The notes under the pieces: generated by a model
What the model saw: only the letters and a program-made list of their open reading frames with translations
The model's database searches: none
Told to the model about the DNA's origin: nothing
Assembly (NCBI RefSeq): GCF_022347285.1
Contig: NZ_JAKRND010000006.1
Location: 1 to 64,000, forward strand
Direction: 5' to 3'
Source: Corynebacterium sp. ACRPH
GTDB lineage: Bacteria > Actinomycetota > Actinomycetes > Mycobacteriales > Mycobacteriaceae
DNA: 64,000 bases
Shown here: positions 30,179-39,336 of the stretch, piece after piece
How the letters are laid out: each line of letters starts with the position of its first letter
How positions within the stretch are numbered: position 1 is the stretch's first letter
Program-made: the position numbers and the translations under genes

Positions 30179-30205
30179 ATGCCCGCCTCCGGGTGGGGCG
30201 GGCAT
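30179..30205 (-). terminator. Rho-independent terminator before galT
   Basis: Perfect nine-base arms (ATGCCCGCC, 30179-30187; GGCGGGCAT, 30197-30205) with, on the minus strand, a run of five T (plus 30174-30178) directly after the stem. It ends the transcript of the symporter and small membrane protein genes. Confidence 0.8.
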
Positions 30206-30210
30206 GTGCG

Positions 30211-30558
30211 TTACTTAGATCGCGAGGCCGGTGAATCGGCGGGATCAGCGGGATCAGCGGGATCTGCAGACTCCGCGGTGTCGGCAGGTTCGTCGATCTT
30301 GACCGGATCCAGCTTGGTCCACAGGAAGAAGACCGCCGCCACGACGACCATGGCAAGCCCGCAGACCAGGTTATACGTTTCGTTCTTCGGCTCGCCGGTG
30401 GTCACATCCATGCCCGGGTCCAGCAGGAAGTAGCTGAGCAAAAGCACAAGTCCGTACAGGCCCATGAGGGAGCCGATGACGTTGCGGATGTCGAAAGCGC
30501 CGGCCATGTGGGAACGCTTGGTTTTCTTAGCCGTCTTGTTAGCCGTGTTGTTAGCCAT
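30211..30558 (-). CDS. Small membrane protein paired with sodium symporter
   Basis: A 115-residue protein with two membrane segments (about residues 27-46 and 65-82), a basic N-terminus and a tail of ADP repeats caused by a 9-bp tandem DNA repeat (about 30241-30267). It lies 37 bp after the symporter gene. Small two-helix proteins commonly accompany actinobacterial solute:sodium symporters, so an accessory subunit is a fair guess. The repeat-coded tail probably varies in length among strains. Confidence 0.75.
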   Translation of the reverse strand: MANNTANKTAKKTKRSHMAGAFDIRNVIGSLMGLYGLVLLLSYFLLDPGMDVTTGEPKNETYNLVCGLAMVVVAAVFFLWTKLDPVKIDEPADTAESADPADPADPADSPASRSK

Positions 30559-30595
30559 TGTGTCCGTTCACTCCTTTCTGAAAGTTTAAGCGCTC

Positions 30596-32251
30596 TTAGG
30601 CGAACACGATGTTGAGGACGAGCACCATTGCCAGACAGAGGATGCCCAGCGGGACGGTGCGGCGGTACCACGGCAGGGTGGCCTCGGCGGCGTCCGTGAG
30701 GTTCTCCTTCGGAGTGACGGACTTAACGAAGCCCACCAGCTCCTCGTCCGGCTTCGGCTCGGTGAACAGGGAGACTAGGACGGAGGCGATGATGTCCGTG
30801 ACGAACGCCAGGGAGGCCGCAACGAAGGCCGTACCCTGACCCGGCAGGTTGAAGAACGTTGCGTCGGTGCTGCCGAAGGTGGCCACAGCCCAGTAGACGA
30901 TTGCCACGCCCGTACCGGAAACCAGACCCACCCAACCTGCGGTGGGCGTCATACGCTTCCAGAACATACCCAGGATGAAGGTGGCGAACAGTGGCGCGTT
31001 GAAGAAGCCGAACAGCGTCTGCAGGTAGTCCATGATGTTGCCGAAGTTGGAGGCCAGCAGGGCGGTGAACACGGCAATGACGGTGGCGCCGACGGTCGCG
31101 ATACGGCCGACCTTGAGGTAGTACTCGTCGTCGCGATCCTTGACGATGTAGGACTCCCAAATGTCGTAGGAGAACACGGTGTTGAAGGCGGAAATGTTAG
31201 CCGCCATGCCGGCCATGAACGCGGCTAGCAGACCCGCGATGGCCACGCCCAGCAGGCCGTTCGGCAGCAGGTCGCGCATCAGGTACAGGATCGCGTCGTT
31301 CGGTTCGGCGGAACCATCCATGATCGGGGTGACGGTCGCGCCGGCGACCATGCCCGGGATGACCACCAGGAACGGGATGAACATCTTCGGGAATGCACCG
31401 ATGATCGGGGTCTTGCGTGCAGACGACAGCGAATCGGCTGCCATGGAGCGCTGTACCTCCACGAAGTTGGTGGTCCAGTAGCCGAAGGACAGCACGAAGC
31501 CCAGGCCAAAGACCAGGCCGATCGCGGAGACGATCGGGTTGTCGAAGCCCGAGATTTCAGTACCTGGCCAGGTGTGGAAGTGCGACGGGTCTGCAACCTT
31601 CTCCTGCAGGCCGGACCAGCCGCCGACTTGGTGCAGGCCAATCATCGTCAGCGGCAGCAGGGCCGCGATGATCACGAAGAACTGCAGCACCTCGTTGTAG
31701 ATGGCAGCGGAAAGGCCACCGAGGGTGATGTACGACAGCACGATTGCCGCGGCCACCACCAGCGTGACCCACAGCGGCCAGCCGAGCAGGGAGTTAACCA
31801 CCTTGGCCAGCAGCAACAGGTTCACACCGGCAATCAGCAACTGGGCTACGGCGAAGGAGAGGCCGTTGACCAGGTGTGCGCCCTTGCCGAAGCGGCGGAG
31901 CATGAACTCCGGCACGGAACGCACCTTGGAGCCATAGTAGAAAGGCATCATCACGATGCCGAGAAACACCATCGCCGGGATCGCGCCGATCCAGAAATAG
32001 TGCATGGTTTCGAAGCCGTACTGCACGCCGTTGGCCGAGTGGCCCACGATTTCTACGGCACCCAGGTTAGCGGAGATGAAGGCCAGGCCCGTCACCCATG
32101 CGGGTAACGAGCGGCCGGAGAGGAAGAAGTCGATTGAGCTGGACACTTTGGACTTTGCGGCCCAACCGATGCCCAGGACGAACGCGAAGTAGAGGGCGAC
32201 CAGCGCGTAGTCTACCCAGCTCGCGTCCAGGCGTAGTCCTTCAGCCGTCAT
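30596..32251 (-). CDS. SGLT-like sodium:solute symporter, likely galactose
   Basis: A 551-residue SSS-family symporter with about 14 membrane segments and a start given by GGAGG. It opens with ALYFAFVLGIGWAA and FFLSGRSLPAW, the usual SSS N-terminal signature, and has the GHSANGVQYGF and FGLGFVLSFGYW blocks of the sugar-transporting SGLT branch. Between a GalM-like epimerase and galT-galK, galactose is the natural substrate; glucose or another hexose is possible. Uptake is driven by sodium at the plasma membrane. Confidence 0.88.
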   Translation of the reverse strand: MTAEGLRLDASWVDYALVALYFAFVLGIGWAAKSKVSSSIDFFLSGRSLPAWVTGLAFISANLGAVEIVGHSANGVQYGFETMHYFWIGAIPAMVFLGIVMMPFYYGSKVRSVPEFMLRRFGKGAHLVNGLSFAVAQLLIAGVNLLLLAKVVNSLLGWPLWVTLVVAAAIVLSYITLGGLSAAIYNEVLQFFVIIAALLPLTMIGLHQVGGWSGLQEKVADPSHFHTWPGTEISGFDNPIVSAIGLVFGLGFVLSFGYWTTNFVEVQRSMAADSLSSARKTPIIGAFPKMFIPFLVVIPGMVAGATVTPIMDGSAEPNDAILYLMRDLLPNGLLGVAIAGLLAAFMAGMAANISAFNTVFSYDIWESYIVKDRDDEYYLKVGRIATVGATVIAVFTALLASNFGNIMDYLQTLFGFFNAPLFATFILGMFWKRMTPTAGWVGLVSGTGVAIVYWAVATFGSTDATFFNLPGQGTAFVAASLAFVTDIIASVLVSLFTEPKPDEELVGFVKSVTPKENLTDAAEATLPWYRRTVPLGILCLAMVLVLNIVFA

Positions 32252-32412
32252 AGCTGCGAACCTCCAGGAACGTCATGTTCCCGTCCCAGGCGCCAATCGT
32301 CTTATTTTTCAACTACCAGCGACGAGAACTATTGGATACTTTATGCATCTCGCATTCTAACGCCGCGGGGCGTACTAACGGAAATTTTTTTCTATTTCCA
32401 AAAGTACTTTTT
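32252..32412 (-). promoter_or_regulatory. AT-rich control region before the symporter gene
   Basis: This gap holds two dyads: a perfect 12-bp palindrome AAAAGTACTTTT (32400-32411) touching the epimerase stop codon, and GGAAAT / ATTTCC arms around a run of A on the minus strand (near 32380-32400). The low GC stands out. It is a likely promoter and operator of the transporter-galTK unit; no regulator gene lies in the cassette. Confidence 0.45.
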
Positions 32413-33381
32413 CTAATTTGTGACGCCCTCACTCGGAACAAAAGAAATTCCACATTCGAAGCTGTGTTTTTCGCCTGGTTGTAGGCGAATGAGGTCTCGG
32501 CCGGAGCGTAGAGCGTCCGGCGGACACGTCATCGGCTCGACGGCCAGGGCCCGCCCCACGCCGGGATAGCCTTCGCGGCGGGCCGGGTCGGCCGTGAACA
32601 CCTGGAACCAGTCGAAGCCCTCGCCTACCCATAGGCGCACGCCCTCGCCGTCGAGGTTCAGCAGTCGAGCTTCGGCCAGTGCCTCCTCCTGCGCACCGAT
32701 CTCGCCGAAGCAGTGATCCAGCCACACCCCGGCCATGCGCTGGCCGAATTCCACATCTGGCAGCACCCGGCGAGCCGGAAACTCTGGGCCGGCGGGCAGG
32801 TTACGCACGGAATCCAAAGGCAGATTCGTGCTGACAGGCAGGTGCAACACGCAATCATCAAGCGGGGCTCCCAGAGCGCTCAGGTATGGGTGCCAGCCCA
32901 GGCCGAAGGGGCAGGAAGCATCGGCCTCGTTGCGGACGTCGAAGACGGCACGCAGCCCCTCATTCGCATCGAGCGACCACGTCACCCGCATGCGCAGCGG
33001 CCACGGCCATCCCTGGCGCAGGCCGGTGGACAGCTCCAGCGTCACGAAGTCCTCGCCTTGGTCGGCAACGTGCCAGGCCATCTGCCCCACGAATCCGTGG
33101 ATCGCGGTGGCGCGGCCCGGCTCCGTGATGTCCAAACGGTGCAGCACGCCGTCGTGGGCGAAGACCCCGTCGGCTGTGCGGTTCGGCCATGGGGCCAGCA
33201 CAATTCCGGAGGATAGCGGCGGGTAGGCGCCCTCTGGGTAGGAAACCACCAGGGGCTTGCCCGCGTAATCCAGGCTGCGCAGTCCGCCACCGAAGGTGGA
33301 GATGCTGGCGCAGTACTCCCCGGCTGAAATATCCACGAAGGGGTGCGAGTGGCGCTTCAAAGTTTCGAGTTCGTCGCTCAT
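32413..33381 (-). CDS. Aldose 1-epimerase family protein
   Basis: Interconverts alpha and beta hexose anomers, feeding alpha-galactose to GalK. The 322-residue galactose-mutarotase-fold protein keeps the catalytic His pair (His95 in AIHGFVG, His164 in LGWHPYL) and the Glu in AVEPMTCPP near residue 285. It lies upstream of the symporter in the same direction and downstream of panC across a short repeat. It belongs to the YeaD/GalM-like branch, so a hexose-6-phosphate epimerase role is possible, but context favours galactose. Confidence 0.85.
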   Translation of the reverse strand: MSDELETLKRHSHPFVDISAGEYCASISTFGGGLRSLDYAGKPLVVSYPEGAYPPLSSGIVLAPWPNRTADGVFAHDGVLHRLDITEPGRATAIHGFVGQMAWHVADQGEDFVTLELSTGLRQGWPWPLRMRVTWSLDANEGLRAVFDVRNEADASCPFGLGWHPYLSALGAPLDDCVLHLPVSTNLPLDSVRNLPAGPEFPARRVLPDVEFGQRMAGVWLDHCFGEIGAQEEALAEARLLNLDGEGVRLWVGEGFDWFQVFTADPARREGYPGVGRALAVEPMTCPPDALRSGRDLIRLQPGEKHSFECGISFVPSEGVTN

Positions 33382-33383
33382 GG

Positions 33384-33423
33384 TCCTACTCAGCTCTACT
33401 CAGTTCTGCTCAGTTCTACTCAC
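33384..33423. repeat. 10-bp tandem repeat at panC end
   Basis: About four copies of a TCTACTCAGT-like decamer run from just upstream of the epimerase ATG into the last codons of panC. One copy supplies the panC stop. It marks the second junction of the galactose cassette. Confidence 0.75.
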
Positions 33424-34327
33424 CTGCGTTGTCCGCGGGCTCGCCGCCGTCGTCCAGCCCCTTGAAACCAGTTCCCAGGGGCACGCCCACGTTGTCGATC
33501 AAGCGCGTGGTTCCAACGCGCGCCGCCACCAGCAGGCGGGCCTCTCCGTCCTCCGGAGTGTCGGAAAGGTCCGTACCGCGCAGCTCAAGATAGTCGACGT
33601 CCACGCCCGAGGCGGCGTCCAGAATAGATCCGGCAGTCTGCAGCACCGCCGCAGGGCCCTGCTCGGCCACGAAAGCACCGGCGGTCAGGGCGGCGGACAG
33701 GGTGAGGGCAAGCTCGCGCTCCTCGTCGGAAAGGTAGACGTTGCGGGAGGACTTCGCCAGACCATCGGCCTCGCGCACGATCGGCACGCCGTGGACCTGT
33801 ACCTCCATGTTCAGGTCCGTAACCATCTGCTGGATCAGCAACAGCTGCTGATAGTCCTTCTCCCCAAAGAAGGCATGGCCGCAGTGTGTGATAGTGAAGA
33901 GCTTGTTCACGACCGTCAGCACGCCCGCGAAGTGGGTCGGGCGGTGGGCGCCCTCCAGAATGCGGCCGACCTCGCCCGGGTGGATAGTCGTGCGCGGCCC
34001 GTTGGGGTACATCTCGCGGGGGCTGGGAGCAAATACCGCGTCCACGCCCGCAGCCTTCAGCTTTGCCACGTCCTCATCGAGGGTGCGCGGGTAGGCATCC
34101 AGGTCCTCCCCCTCGGCGAACTGCAGGGGGTTCACGAAAATACTGACCACAACCAGTGCGCCCGGGATCTGCTGGGCGGCCTGCACCAGCGAGAGGTGCC
34201 CCTCGTGCAGCGCGCCCATCGTGGGCACCAGCGCCACGGGGCGGCCCGCCTTGCGCATGGCGCGGGTGAGCTGCCCGATTTTCTCGATCTCGGTGAAAAC
34301 CTCTGCTTGGCCAGGTGTGAACGTCAT
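33416..34327 (-). CDS. panC: Pantothenate synthetase
   Basis: Joins pantoate and beta-alanine with ATP. The 303-residue enzyme has VPTMGALHEGHLSL (HEGH at residues 41-44), FGEKDYQQ, and LAKSSRNVYLS, the standard active-site set, with an acidic extra tail. TAGAGT lies 7 nt before the ATG, suggesting a leaderless message despite only 5 bp to the preceding gene, so it may have its own promoter inside the operon. PanB is not in the window. Confidence 0.96.
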   Translation of the reverse strand: MTFTPGQAEVFTEIEKIGQLTRAMRKAGRPVALVPTMGALHEGHLSLVQAAQQIPGALVVVSIFVNPLQFAEGEDLDAYPRTLDEDVAKLKAAGVDAVFAPSPREMYPNGPRTTIHPGEVGRILEGAHRPTHFAGVLTVVNKLFTITHCGHAFFGEKDYQQLLLIQQMVTDLNMEVQVHGVPIVREADGLAKSSRNVYLSDEERELALTLSAALTAGAFVAEQGPAAVLQTAGSILDAASGVDVDYLELRGTDLSDTPEDGEARLLVAARVGTTRLIDNVGVPLGTGFKGLDDGGEPADNAGE

Positions 34328-34332
34328 GGCTC

Positions 34333-35238
34333 TTACTCTAGATCCAGCAGTCTTTCGACCTCAATAGCCCCCGCTTTAAGCGCGGTGCGGCGAGCCATCG
34401 CAGTGTAGGCGGCCTCGGCTGGCCCCTCCTCGGCTGAGCCTTCCCCGTCCCCCAGTTCTCGCAGCGCGGCGCGGTGGCGCATCACGGCCTCTGCGTCGTC
34501 GCGGGCCACCGGACCGGTCAGCCCGTCCATGCGTTTTTCCAGCGCGTTATCCACCGCGGCGTGGGCGATGCGGCGCAGCAGCAGGGCGCTGTCGGGGCTC
34601 TCCCCTGGCGCTTCCATCACACGGTCCAGGATCTCTTGGGCGTCCGTCAGAAGGGTCACCAGGTGGTTGGCCGCGTGCGCCATCCCCGCGTGGTAGGCCG
34701 CCCGGCGGTGTTCGGGGATAGCAACGGGCACTCCGCCGAGGCTGGCCACGAGGGTTTGCGCGACCACATCGCCGACTTCGGAGTCGCTGGTCACACCCCA
34801 TGCGCAGCCGTCCAGCCGCTCGCTATCGGCCGGGGTGCCGGTGAAGGTCATCGCCGGGTGCAGAGCCAGCGGCAGCGCGCCAGTATCGGTGATCGGCTGC
34901 AGGATCTCGCAGCCAAACGCCCCGGAGACGTGCGCCACGATCTGCCCATCGCGCGTGTGCTGCGCAACTTCCTCCACCACCTCGGGCAGCTTCGGATCCG
35001 GCACCGCCAGCACCACGAGCGCGGCGTGGGCGGTGCTGTCTAGGTTGATGCGGGGGATGTTCGGGATTCTTTGGGACGCCAACTCTTCCGAACGTGCCGA
35101 ATGCGCATAGATGCCGTGCACGTGGTGGCCGGCGCGTGCGAAGGCCTCCGCCAAAGCCACGCCTACTTTCCCGGCGGAGATAATGCCGACGGAGAGGCGT
35201 GGCTGTTGAATATCCGAGCTAGTTTCCGGGCCTGTCAC
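34333..35238 (-). CDS. Rossmann/DUF2520 protein, candidate ketopantoate reductase
   Basis: A 301-residue protein with an N-terminal NADP-type Rossmann fold (SVGIISAGKVGVALAEAFARAG, residues 15-36) and a C-terminal DUF2520 domain, like M. tuberculosis Rv3603c. The architecture resembles 6-phosphogluconate dehydrogenase-like reductases. The place directly before panC makes reduction of ketopantoate to pantoate an attractive guess, because no panE is seen; this is inference. It overlaps nothing: 5 bp to panC, 9 bp from the next gene, so it is in the same transcript. Confidence 0.8.
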   Translation of the reverse strand: MTGPETSSDIQQPRLSVGIISAGKVGVALAEAFARAGHHVHGIYAHSARSEELASQRIPNIPRINLDSTAHAALVVLAVPDPKLPEVVEEVAQHTRDGQIVAHVSGAFGCEILQPITDTGALPLALHPAMTFTGTPADSERLDGCAWGVTSDSEVGDVVAQTLVASLGGVPVAIPEHRRAAYHAGMAHAANHLVTLLTDAQEILDRVMEAPGESPDSALLLRRIAHAAVDNALEKRMDGLTGPVARDDAEAVMRHRAALRELGDGEGSAEEGPAEAAYTAMARRTALKAGAIEVERLLDLE

Positions 35239-35247
35239 AGGTTGGTT

Positions 35248-36372
35248 TTACTTCTCTCGATTCTTGAAGCGCTGCATCAGCTCTGCGACCGTGAGGCCGT
35301 TTTCCACCTCGTCGGCGCGACGGCGACCGTGGGTGGTTGCCGTTGCCTCAGTCTGCGCCTCAGCCTGCCCAGCCTGCTTCGCGGCAGCGTCCTGGGCGCC
35401 AGCTTCCTGGGCGGCGCTAGTGCGGGCACGGCTGGGGCGAACGGCTTCGGCGCTCGGCATCTGCGCGCGGCGCTTCTGGGCGGGCTTGGGCTGAGTGGGC
35501 TTTTGCTGAGTGGCCTTGTGCTCTGCGCGCTTCGCCTCGTCCATCGCGGTGGTGTCCACAACCAGCGGCAGCTGGGAGGTCTCCTCGGAGTCCTGGCCGG
35601 TCCAGTTCACGGCGGCGAAGGTTCCGCTGTTGAACTTCGGCTTGCTGCGGTGCTGCGCCTTGTGCGGCTGGGCTTCCTGCTGGCCCGCCGACTTCTGTCC
35701 CGCCGACTGCGTCTGACCTGCAGTCTGCCCGGCTACGCGTCCGGCAGAACCGCCTGCAGCTCGGGGCGCCTGTCCGCCGGTGCTGTGCCCCAGCTCGCGG
35801 ACTCGCTCGGCGGTCGCACGCACGGCGCGCTGCTCGCCCTCGTCGAAGTTCTCACCGGTCAGCTCCGCCAGCTGCTTGCGCATGTGAGCCAGCTCCGCAC
35901 GCAGCTCCTCCAGGTGTTTATCGCGCTGGTCCTGGGACTTCTTGGCCTCTGCGGCATACTTCGCCTGTGTTGCAGCCTCGCGCTTTTCCAGCTGTGCGCG
36001 CTCGTGTTCCAGCTGCGACTGGAAGTAGCTCTCCTGGTTCTCCGCCTGCTCGCGCGCCAGCTTCAGGGCACCTGAGTAGCGCAGCACCAGCACCACGCCG
36101 AAGAAGGCAGCCCAGAGGGCGGCGATAAGCGCCACCTTCAGCCAACCATCGGAATCCATGAACAGCATCAGCACGCTGGCCAGCAGCGCCAGAACCACCA
36201 GGCCAAACATGAGGAAGCGGGAGAGCCCCGAAGGCTCGTTGGCCGCCACGGAAGAGCCCTGGAAGTTAGAGTCGTCCTCATACCCCAGGGGTTCCAGGGA
36301 CTGGCGCCCGTCAAAGGGCTGCGACTGCGGCTGGTGAGACTGCTGTGGCTTAGGAGTCTGCTGGAAGCTCAT
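35248..36372 (-). CDS. Membrane protein with coiled coil (Rv3604c-like)
   Basis: A 374-residue protein: Gln/Pro-rich cytoplasmic start, two membrane segments (about residues 57-75 and 82-100), a coiled coil rich in Glu, Gln and Lys (about 105-185), then a long low-complexity Ala/Gln tail ending VAELMQRFKNREK. By position it corresponds to Rv3604c. I use the ATG at 36372 rather than a TTG at 36390. The tail repeats (AGQTAGQ, QPTQPKPAQ) are a feature of fast-changing envelope proteins. Function unknown. Confidence 0.72.
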   Translation of the reverse strand: MSFQQTPKPQQSHQPQSQPFDGRQSLEPLGYEDDSNFQGSSVAANEPSGLSRFLMFGLVVLALLASVLMLFMDSDGWLKVALIAALWAAFFGVVLVLRYSGALKLAREQAENQESYFQSQLEHERAQLEKREAATQAKYAAEAKKSQDQRDKHLEELRAELAHMRKQLAELTGENFDEGEQRAVRATAERVRELGHSTGGQAPRAAGGSAGRVAGQTAGQTQSAGQKSAGQQEAQPHKAQHRSKPKFNSGTFAAVNWTGQDSEETSQLPLVVDTTAMDEAKRAEHKATQQKPTQPKPAQKRRAQMPSAEAVRPSRARTSAAQEAGAQDAAAKQAGQAEAQTEATATTHGRRRADEVENGLTVAELMQRFKNREK

Positions 36373-36382
36373 GGACAACACA

Positions 36383-36877
36383 CTACCCAACGTCGAGCCC
36401 GTTGGGCGTTAATGGCGCATCTGGCGGTGGCGCTTCGCAGCTGCGCTCCAACCAAACCCCAGCCGCAACGGCCGCCAGAGCCCCCAGCGCTCCGGCGATC
36501 ACGCCCGGCGCATCAGCCTCCGCGGCCATGAGGTGCCCCGCGTTCGGCAGAACATAAAGTCCCGCCCCGACGAACACTCCCAGGAACACCGACCCGGCCC
36601 ACGCCGTGGCCTGGCCGAGCGCCAGCCACTGAACCACAGTTGTCGGCTGCATCTGCGTGCGATCCATCCCCACCCCGCTGCTGCTGCCGATGCGCTTGCG
36701 GATCACCCAGCCCGCCACGGCGCACACGATTGCAAAGACCCACAACAACACGGAGCCGGTGGTCTTAATCGGTGGGAAGCTTCCATAGAAGCTCAGCGTG
36801 CTGACCCAGGCGATGAGGGCGCATACGATCGCCACGACAGCTAGCGTGGAGATCTTCGTGCGCTTCAGCGGGCTCAT
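36383..36877 (-). CDS. DUF3180 membrane protein
   Basis: A 164-residue protein with four membrane segments (about residues 10-30, 40-58, 83-105 and 122-142), matching the DUF3180 family and Rv3605c in position between folK and the DUF2520 gene. The family has no established function. Conservation of the place inside the folate-pantothenate operon suggests a link to one of these pathways or to the envelope. Confidence 0.8.
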   Translation of the reverse strand: MSPLKRTKISTLAVVAIVCALIAWVSTLSFYGSFPPIKTTGSVLLWVFAIVCAVAGWVIRKRIGSSSGVGMDRTQMQPTTVVQWLALGQATAWAGSVFLGVFVGAGLYVLPNAGHLMAAEADAPGVIAGALGALAAVAAGVWLERSCEAPPPDAPLTPNGLDVG

Positions 36878-36901
36878 GTGCTGCCTCTGTATTCCTCGTC
36901 T

Positions 36902-37465
36902 TTAGTTCTCGCCAGGATCCGATAGTTCGGATCGATCCGCCGGGACGATGGCTTCCCGTTCGGCCGGATCAACCTCTTCCAGCCATTCCAGGATGCCTCG
37001 TCCGCCCAAGGTACACCAGGGTTCCCTGGCCAACTGCAAGTCGCTCAGCGGCACCAGCACAAACGCCCGCTCGTGGGCGTAGGGGTGCGGAATAACCAGC
37101 TCAAACCCCCACTTCCCCTGGGACTGTAGGGGCTGGGACTGGGCGTCAAAACCAAAAAGAATGTCCACATCGACGGTGCGCGGGCCCCACCGAACCTCGC
37201 GCTCCCGCCCCGCGACGGCCTCGGCGAATTGGCAGTGGTGCAGCAGCGCGAGCGGATCCAGCGACGTGCGCAAGGCCACCACGGAGTTGCGGAACTCCTG
37301 CTGCTCCACCCCACCCCACGGCGGGGTGATGAAGATCCGCGACTTCTCCACAATCTCGATGGCCGGGTGCATCGCCAACAGCTCGTAGGCGCGTTCGATC
37401 TGTGCGGTGGGGCTGCCCACGTCGCCGGGCATGTTCGAGCCGATTCCCAGGAAGGCCGTGATCAT
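36902..37465 (-). CDS. folK: HMDP pyrophosphokinase
   Basis: Transfers pyrophosphate from ATP to 6-hydroxymethyldihydropterin in folate synthesis. The 187-residue protein has LGIGSNMPGD at the start and the signature RWGPRTVDVDILFG (about residues 90-103), followed by IPHPYAHERAFVLVPL. Its ATG overlaps the folB stop by four bases, showing tight coupling. Usual length with an extra C-terminal tail of about 15 residues. Confidence 0.95.
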   Translation of the reverse strand: MITAFLGIGSNMPGDVGSPTAQIERAYELLAMHPAIEIVEKSRIFITPPWGGVEQQEFRNSVVALRTSLDPLALLHHCQFAEAVAGREREVRWGPRTVDVDILFGFDAQSQPLQSQGKWGFELVIPHPYAHERAFVLVPLSDLQLAREPWCTLGGRGILEWLEEVDPAEREAIVPADRSELSDPGEN

Positions 37466-37827
37466 CGCTTGGACCTCCGAGCTACCACCCGCACGTCGCC
37501 GAACGGGTGGGCGATCGGCGCCTGCGGCTTGTGCACCGTGACCTCCACGGCGTACACCCCGCCCAGCTCTGCGATCTGGTCCGCGATGTTCGAGGCCAGG
37601 GTTTCGATCAGGTCGTGGCCTTCCTGCACCTCCACCGCGTTCACCGCGATGTCAGCCAGCTGCACGTAGTTGATCGTGTCTTCCAACGAGTCCGAATCTG
37701 CCGCGGCGCGGAAGTCCGTCCACACCACCATGTCCACGATGAACTTCTGGCCGGTGTCCTTTTCGTGCGAAAACACGCCGTGGTGGCCGAAAGCCTCCAC
37801 GCCGATGAGCTCGATGCGGTCAGCCAC
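37462..37827 (-). CDS. folB: Dihydroneopterin aldolase
   Basis: Cleaves dihydroneopterin to hydroxymethyldihydropterin and glycolaldehyde. The 121-residue small tunnel-fold subunit starts with the family pattern [23 protein letters not shown] and has the Glu/Lys region ETLASNIADQI and VTVHKPQAPI. It overlaps folP by eight bases and folK by four, so folP-folB-folK are one translation-coupled block. Confidence 0.94.
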   Translation of the reverse strand: MADRIELIGVEAFGHHGVFSHEKDTGQKFIVDMVVWTDFRAAADSDSLEDTINYVQLADIAVNAVEVQEGHDLIETLASNIADQIAELGGVYAVEVTVHKPQAPIAHPFGDVRVVARRSKR

Positions 37828-38743
37828 GTCGCGCCCTCCATTGCTCGTCGATGTCGGGGCCGCGTCCGGTGGCCATCGCGTGTGCGACGTCCACTGCGGC
37901 CCGTGTCGGGGCTACCTTATGCACCCGGACGGCCCACGCGCCAACTGCCGCCGCCAGCGCGGAGGTGGCCGCCGTCGCATCGTCCGCCGATTCCGGGCTG
38001 CCGGGGTTGCCGTCGCTCGCGGGGCGCAGCGCGGTGAGAAAACGCTTGCGCGAGGCCCCCACCAGCACCGGATAGCCCATCTGCACCAGCCGGTCGGTGG
38101 CGCCGAGCAACTGCCAGTTTTCCTGCGGAGTTTTCGCGAACCCGATGCCGGGGTCCAGGTAAATCTGTTTCTTTGTGACGCCTACCGCCTCCGCCGCTTC
38201 GATCCTCTGCTCGAGCCAACCGATGACGTGGCCGACGATGTCCTCGCCGTGGTCGTGGTAGCCCTCGGCTCCGGCGAAGTCCGCGGCGTTTCCCTTGTTC
38301 CAGTGCATCAGAATGATCGGCAGGCCGGATTCCGCGGCCAGCGGAAGCATGTCTGGATCCGCCAGGCCGCCGGAGACGTCGTTGAGGTAGGTGACGCCCG
38401 CTCTCCAGGCGGCCCGCGCCGTGGATGCCCGCATCGTATCGATGCTGGTGGCGATTCCCCGGCGGGACAGCTCCTCGATGACGGGGGTGATGCGGGCGGC
38501 CTCGACCTCTGGGGCGACACGGGTGGCGCCCGGGCGGGTGGACTCTCCGCCGACGTCGATGATGTCCGCGCCGTCGGCGACCATCGCCTCGGCGTGAGCC
38601 AGCGCGGCCGCGGTGTCCGGGTAGGCCCCGCCGTCGGAGAAGGAATCCTCAGTGACGTTGAGGATGCCCATCACGAGAGTGCGCTGGGGGTTGTTCGCGC
38701 TGGGGTTGTTCGCGCTGGGGTCAGTCACAGCAGAACCCGTCAC
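37820..38743 (-). CDS. folP: Dihydropteroate synthase
   Basis: Condenses hydroxymethyldihydropterin pyrophosphate with p-aminobenzoate; the sulfonamide target. The 307-residue TIM barrel has [28 protein letters not shown] and the C-terminal [15 protein letters not shown]. The first 20 residues contain a duplicated SANNP from a 15-bp tandem DNA repeat (about 38688-38718), which might vary between strains. Overlaps folE by four bases. Confidence 0.95.
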   Translation of the reverse strand: MTGSAVTDPSANNPSANNPQRTLVMGILNVTEDSFSDGGAYPDTAAALAHAEAMVADGADIIDVGGESTRPGATRVAPEVEAARITPVIEELSRRGIATSIDTMRASTARAAWRAGVTYLNDVSGGLADPDMLPLAAESGLPIILMHWNKGNAADFAGAEGYHDHGEDIVGHVIGWLEQRIEAAEAVGVTKKQIYLDPGIGFAKTPQENWQLLGATDRLVQMGYPVLVGASRKRFLTALRPASDGNPGSPESADDATAATSALAAAVGAWAVRVHKVAPTRAAVDVAHAMATGRGPDIDEQWRARRG

Positions 38744-39336
38744 GGCCGAATCAGCGCCATTGCCTCTGCGCGGGAGGCCGCGTTCTTCTGGAATCCGCCA
38801 CGGACCGCGGAGGTCACCGTGTTGGCGCCGGGCTTACGGATGCCGCGCATGGCCATGCACAGGTGCTCGGCCTCCAGGACAACGATCACTGCGGAGGGGT
38901 CCAGTTTGTCCACCAGCGCGTCGGCCACCTGCGAGGTCAAGCGTTCCTGAACCTGCGGGCGCTTTGCCAGGCCGTCGATCAGGCGGGCCAACTTGGACAG
39001 GCCTGTGACCTTGCCGGATTCACCGGGGATGTATCCGATGTGCGCCTTGCCGAAGAAAGGCACCAGGTGGTGCTCGCACATGGAGTAGAAGGTGATGTCG
39101 CGCACGAGCACCAGCTCGCGGTGATCCTCGCTGAAGGTCTTGTTGAGAACCTCCGTGGGGTCCTCGTACAGCCCGGCGCACGTCTCGCGGTAGGCGCGAG
39201 CCACACGGGCCGGGGTTTCCTGCAGACCCTCACGGTCGGGGTCTTCGCCGATGGCGAAAAGGAGTTCGCGGATGGCCGCCTCTGCCCGCTCCTGGTCGAA
39301 GGAGCCGGGGTCGAGCGGCTGCTGTGGGTTATTCAC
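38740..39336 (-). CDS. folE: GTP cyclohydrolase I
   Basis: First step of folate synthesis, GTP to dihydroneopterin triphosphate. The 198-residue protein has the zinc ligands in [10 protein letters not shown] and [11 protein letters not shown], and [18 protein letters not shown]. Its start shares one base with the ftsH stop. ftsH-folE-folP-folB-folK is the conserved actinobacterial order. p-Aminobenzoate synthesis genes are not here. Confidence 0.96.
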   Translation of the reverse strand: MNNPQQPLDPGSFDQERAEAAIRELLFAIGEDPDREGLQETPARVARAYRETCAGLYEDPTEVLNKTFSEDHRELVLVRDITFYSMCEHHLVPFFGKAHIGYIPGESGKVTGLSKLARLIDGLAKRPQVQERLTSQVADALVDKLDPSAVIVVLEAEHLCMAMRGIRKPGANTVTSAVRGGFQKNAASRAEAMALIRP

